DNA from: Bryobacterales bacterium
GTDB taxonomy: Bacteria > Acidobacteriota > Terriglobia > Bryobacterales > Bryobacteraceae
Length of the DNA stretch: 41,620 nt
Reading direction: 5' to 3'
Assembly: GCA_003136575.1 (NCBI GenBank)
Contig: PLEX01000103.1
Coordinates: 3,846-45,465 of the forward strand
In this document: piece after piece, positions 39,745 through 41,620 of the stretch
How positions within the stretch are numbered: position 1 is the first letter of the stretch
Layout: every line of letters begins with the position of its first letter
Notes under the pieces: generated by a model
Told to the model about the DNA's origin: nothing
Seen by the model: only the letters and a program-made list of their open reading frames with translations
Databases searched by the model: none
Program-made: the position numbers and the translations under genes

Positions 39745-40413
39745 CTACGAAGACTTCTCTACCTGAAGGAAGTCCAGCTCCACCGGAGTCGCGCGACCGA
39801 AAATCGTGACCAGCACGCGCAGCGTGTTCCTCTCCGGATTAATCTCGTCCACCTTGCCCTGGAAGTTAGCGAACGGCCCGTCGATAATGCGTACGGTTTC
39901 GTTCTTCTCGAAGTTCATCTTCGGACGCGGCCTCTCGGCGCTCGTCGTCTGGCGATAGAGCATCTTGTTGATCTCGTCGGCGCTCAGCGGCACCGGCGTC
40001 GTCCCGCCGCCGACGAATCCGGTCACCCGCGGCGTATCCTTCACCCGGTGCCACAATTCGTCGTTCATATCCATCTGCACCACTACGTAACCGGGGTAGA
40101 GCAGACGTTTGCTGGTCACCTTCTTGCCATTCCGGAGCTCTACGACTTCCTCTTCCGGAATCAGAATCTGGCCGATCGAACTATCGAAGCCAAACGCCTC
40201 GGCTCGCGTGCGAAGCGATTCCGCCACCTTGCGCTCGAAGCCCGAATACGTGTGGATGATGTACCACTGTTTCGTTTCGGCCGGCAACTCTTCCGCAGCC
40301 GGTTCAGTTGCTTCAACGGACTCGGCGGCTTCCAACGGCTCTTCGGCTTCCGCCACGGCGACGGACTCCGGCAATTCGGTCTCTTCGGGGAGGTATTCCG
40401 GTTCTTCCATCAT
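39745..40413 (-). CDS. nusG: Transcription termination/antitermination factor NusG with acidic N-terminal extension
   Basis: 222 residues. The NGN domain starts around 48 ([20 protein letters not shown]) with [14 protein letters not shown] and [11 protein letters not shown]. The C-terminal KOW domain has [16 protein letters not shown]. NusG links RNA polymerase to Rho and to ribosomes. The first 46 residues are unusual: almost wholly Glu/Ala/Pro (for instance [20 protein letters not shown]), absent from E. coli NusG. ATG 40413 directly follows the secE stop. Confidence 0.96.
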   Translation of the reverse strand: MMEEPEYLPEETELPESVAVAEAEEPLEAAESVEATEPAAEELPAETKQWYIIHTYSGFERKVAESLRTRAEAFGFDSSIGQILIPEEEVVELRNGKKVTSKRLLYPGYVVVQMDMNDELWHRVKDTPRVTGFVGGGTTPVPLSADEINKMLYRQTTSAERPRPKMNFEKNETVRIIDGPFANFQGKVDEINPERNTLRVLVTIFGRATPVELDFLQVEKSS

Positions 40414-40644
40414 TTACTTCACCAGGTATCCGTAAAGGCGGGTAACGTTGTCGCCCAGCAGCATGTCGACCAGCTTGAAGTACGCCGCGAAAGCAAACAC
40501 GCTCACAACCACGACCAGAGTGGTGGATTCCACCTTTTGTCGGCTGGGCCAGGTGACGCGCTTCATCTCGCCGCGAATATCGTGAAAGTACTCCCGGGTG
40601 CTCTCGATCCAGCTTTGCTTCTTTGCCACAATTTCGTCGGCCAT
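40414..40644 (-). CDS. secE: Preprotein translocase subunit SecE
   Basis: 76 residues. SWIESTREYFHDIRGEMKRV followed by TWPSRQKV is the amphipathic helix and conserved hinge of SecE. One transmembrane helix (VVVVSVFAFAAYFKLVDMLL) follows. It holds SecY together in the inner membrane. It stops right before nusG, the standard order. Confidence 0.96.
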   Translation of the reverse strand: MADEIVAKKQSWIESTREYFHDIRGEMKRVTWPSRQKVESTTLVVVVSVFAFAAYFKLVDMLLGDNVTRLYGYLVK

Positions 40645-40692
40645 GGTTTTGCTCTCTTGCGCGATTCGTAGTCGATATCAGTTCGGGAATTC

Positions 40693-40766
40693 TGGCAGGG
40701 GCGGAGGGATTCGAACCCCCAAAGGCGGTTTTGGAGACCGCTGGTTTACCGTTAGCCTACGCCCCT
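40693..40766 (-). tRNA. trnW: tRNA-Trp (anticodon CCA)
   Basis: On the minus strand AGGGGCG pairs with CGCCCCT as acceptor stem. The anticodon arm is GCGGTCT-CCA-AAACCGC, and the T arm has GGGGGTTCGAATCCCTC. The discriminator G and an encoded CCA end follow (40696-40693). The anticodon CCA reads UGG. Its place between rpmG and secE is classic. Confidence 0.96.
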
Positions 40767-40858
40767 GTCGCTGAGCCGGCGTCGTCGTCGGCGCACTGCC
40801 CGCGATGGCATCTCTGCCGTCGCCGTTCCCACAGGGGAGTGCGTAAAACTATTTTACC

Positions 40859-41011
40859 CTACTTGGTTTCCTTGTGCGGGTGGTGCTTGCGGCAGTAAGG
40901 GCAGAACTTCTTCATCTCAAGACGCTCTGTCGTCGTCTTCTTGTTCTTCGTCGTCGTGTAGTTCCGGTTCTTGCACTCGGTGCACTGGAACGTAATGATT
41001 TCTCTTGGCAT
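40859..41011 (-). CDS. rpmG: 50S ribosomal protein L33
   Basis: 50 residues from ATG 41011. [20 protein letters not shown] and [14 protein letters not shown] show the four zinc-binding cysteines in two C-x2-C pairs of the zinc-ribbon form of L33. The length is normal. It lies between tuf and tRNA-Trp in the usual order. Confidence 0.96.
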   Translation of the reverse strand: MPREIITFQCTECKNRNYTTTKNKKTTTERLEMKKFCPYCRKHHPHKETK

Positions 41012-41046
41012 TGCTTACCTCTTCTCGCCTGTCGAAGGCACTCTAC

Positions 41047-41620
41047 CTAATCCAGAATCTCCGCTACCGTACCCGCGCCCACGGTCCTGCCGCCTTCGCG
41101 AATCGCGAACCGCAGTCCCTTATCCATGGCGACCGGCGTAATCAGTTCCACCACCAGCCCCACGTTATCGCCGGGCATCACCATTTCCGTTCCCGCCGGC
41201 AACTCCGCCACTCCCGTCACATCCGTCGTGCGGAAGTAGAACTGAGGACGATACCCCTTGAAGAACGGCGTATGCCGTCCGCCTTCTTCCTTCGAAAGCA
41301 CGTAAACTTCGCCCTTGAACTTCTTGTGAGGCTTGATCGATCCCGGCTTCGCAATCACCTGCCCGCGCTCCACATCGTCTTTGTCGATTCCGCGCAGCAA
41401 AAGACCCACGTTATCGCCCGCCCGGCCTTCGTCCAGCAGCTTCTTGAACATTTCCACGCCCGTCACCACCGTCTTGCGCGTGTCCCGGAAACCGACGATT
41501 TCCATTTCCTCGCCAACCTTGCAGATCCCCTGCTCGATGCGGCCCGTCACCACCGTCCCGCGGCCCTGAATCGAGAAAATGTCTTCCACCGGCATCAGGA
41601 ACGGCTTATCCACTACGCGC
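41047..41620 (-). CDS. tuf: Elongation factor Tu, C-terminal part (cut by window edge)
   Basis: The last 190 or so codons are present, covering domains 2 and 3. [37 protein letters not shown] and [20 protein letters not shown] are EF-Tu signatures, and the C-terminus is [20 protein letters not shown]. The GTPase domain is beyond the right edge. EF-Tu brings aminoacyl-tRNA to the ribosome. This is the head of the tuf-rpmG-trnW-secE-nusG-rplK block. Confidence 0.96.
   Translation of the reverse strand, partial: RVVDKPFLMPVEDIFSIQGRGTVVTGRIEQGICKVGEEMEIVGFRDTRKTVVTGVEMFKKLLDEGRAGDNVGLLLRGIDKDDVERGQVIAKPGSIKPHKKFKGEVYVLSKEEGGRHTPFFKGYRPQFYFRTTDVTGVAELPAGTEMVMPGDNVGLVVELITPVAMDKGLRFAIREGGRTVGAGTVAEILD

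Noticed and set aside
1-41620. CRISPR arrays, prophage, complete insertion sequences, rRNA genes
   Set aside because: None seen. No regularly spaced repeats, no transposase with terminal repeats, no phage structural genes and no rRNA segments in the window.

Overview
The window looks like a chromosomal segment of an Acidobacteriota bacterium of the Solibacter/Bryobacter type. This is inferred from gene content, not from a marker-gene search. The DNA is GC-rich. It carries families typical of that group: a beta-propeller protein with the Solibacter C-terminal domain (TIGR03437 type), a TIGR03435-type protein, BlaI/M56 pairs, and very large TonB-dependent receptors with an N-terminal carboxypeptidase-regulatory-like domain. 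The right end is a conserved housekeeping block on the minus strand: tuf (partial), rpmG, tRNA-Trp, secE, nusG, rplK.

Layout, left to right. 1-5.1 kb: the start of a GT39/ArnT-like membrane glycosyltransferase, then a block bracketed by two short, paralogous genes (43 and 49 codons). These encode acidic peptides with a bacteriocin-type double-glycine-like leader. Between them lie a MauG/cytochrome c peroxidase-like diheme protein, a secreted PF04185-type phosphoesterase and a class I SAM methyltransferase with a PF10119-type regulatory domain. Both peptide genes have the same promoter-like architecture and the same 49-nt leader length. This is the best candidate for an undescribed system: a possible peptide-modification (RiPP-like) locus.

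5.2-11.4 kb: a secreted M2 (ACE-like) peptidase, an operon of a TPR protein plus two secreted proteins of unknown function, an SRPBCC protein and a GT2 glycosyltransferase. 11.4-12.4 kb is a graveyard of toxin-antitoxin genes (ParE, TIGR02574-type antitoxin, HigA), all frameshifted. 12.5-15.2 kb: ppa, truA, pyrE and a secreted unknown. 15.2-18.2 kb: an unknown protein, then an overlapping operon of two cytoplasmic HtrA-like proteases and a LuxR-type regulator with a shortened receiver. 18.2-18.7 kb: a BrnT toxin broken by a frameshift next to an intact BrnA antitoxin.

19-24.7 kb: the propeller protein, a BlaI/M56 sensor pair with an operator-like promoter, and a frameshifted TIGR03435 gene. 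24.7-28.4 kb: a PQQ dehydrogenase translationally coupled to a diheme cytochrome c, divergent from a zinc-less MDR oxidoreductase. 28.4-29.05 kb holds only remnants: the 3' end of a probable group II intron and a decayed secreted-protein gene. 29-37 kb: an ECF sigma/anti-sigma pair divergent from two TonB-dependent receptors. 37-39 kb: a membrane Ser/Thr kinase and a tandem universal stress protein. 39.2-41.6 kb: the translation/transcription block. It ends at rplK with a strong terminator and no rplA behind it.

All calls come from reading the sequence and translations. No database search was possible.
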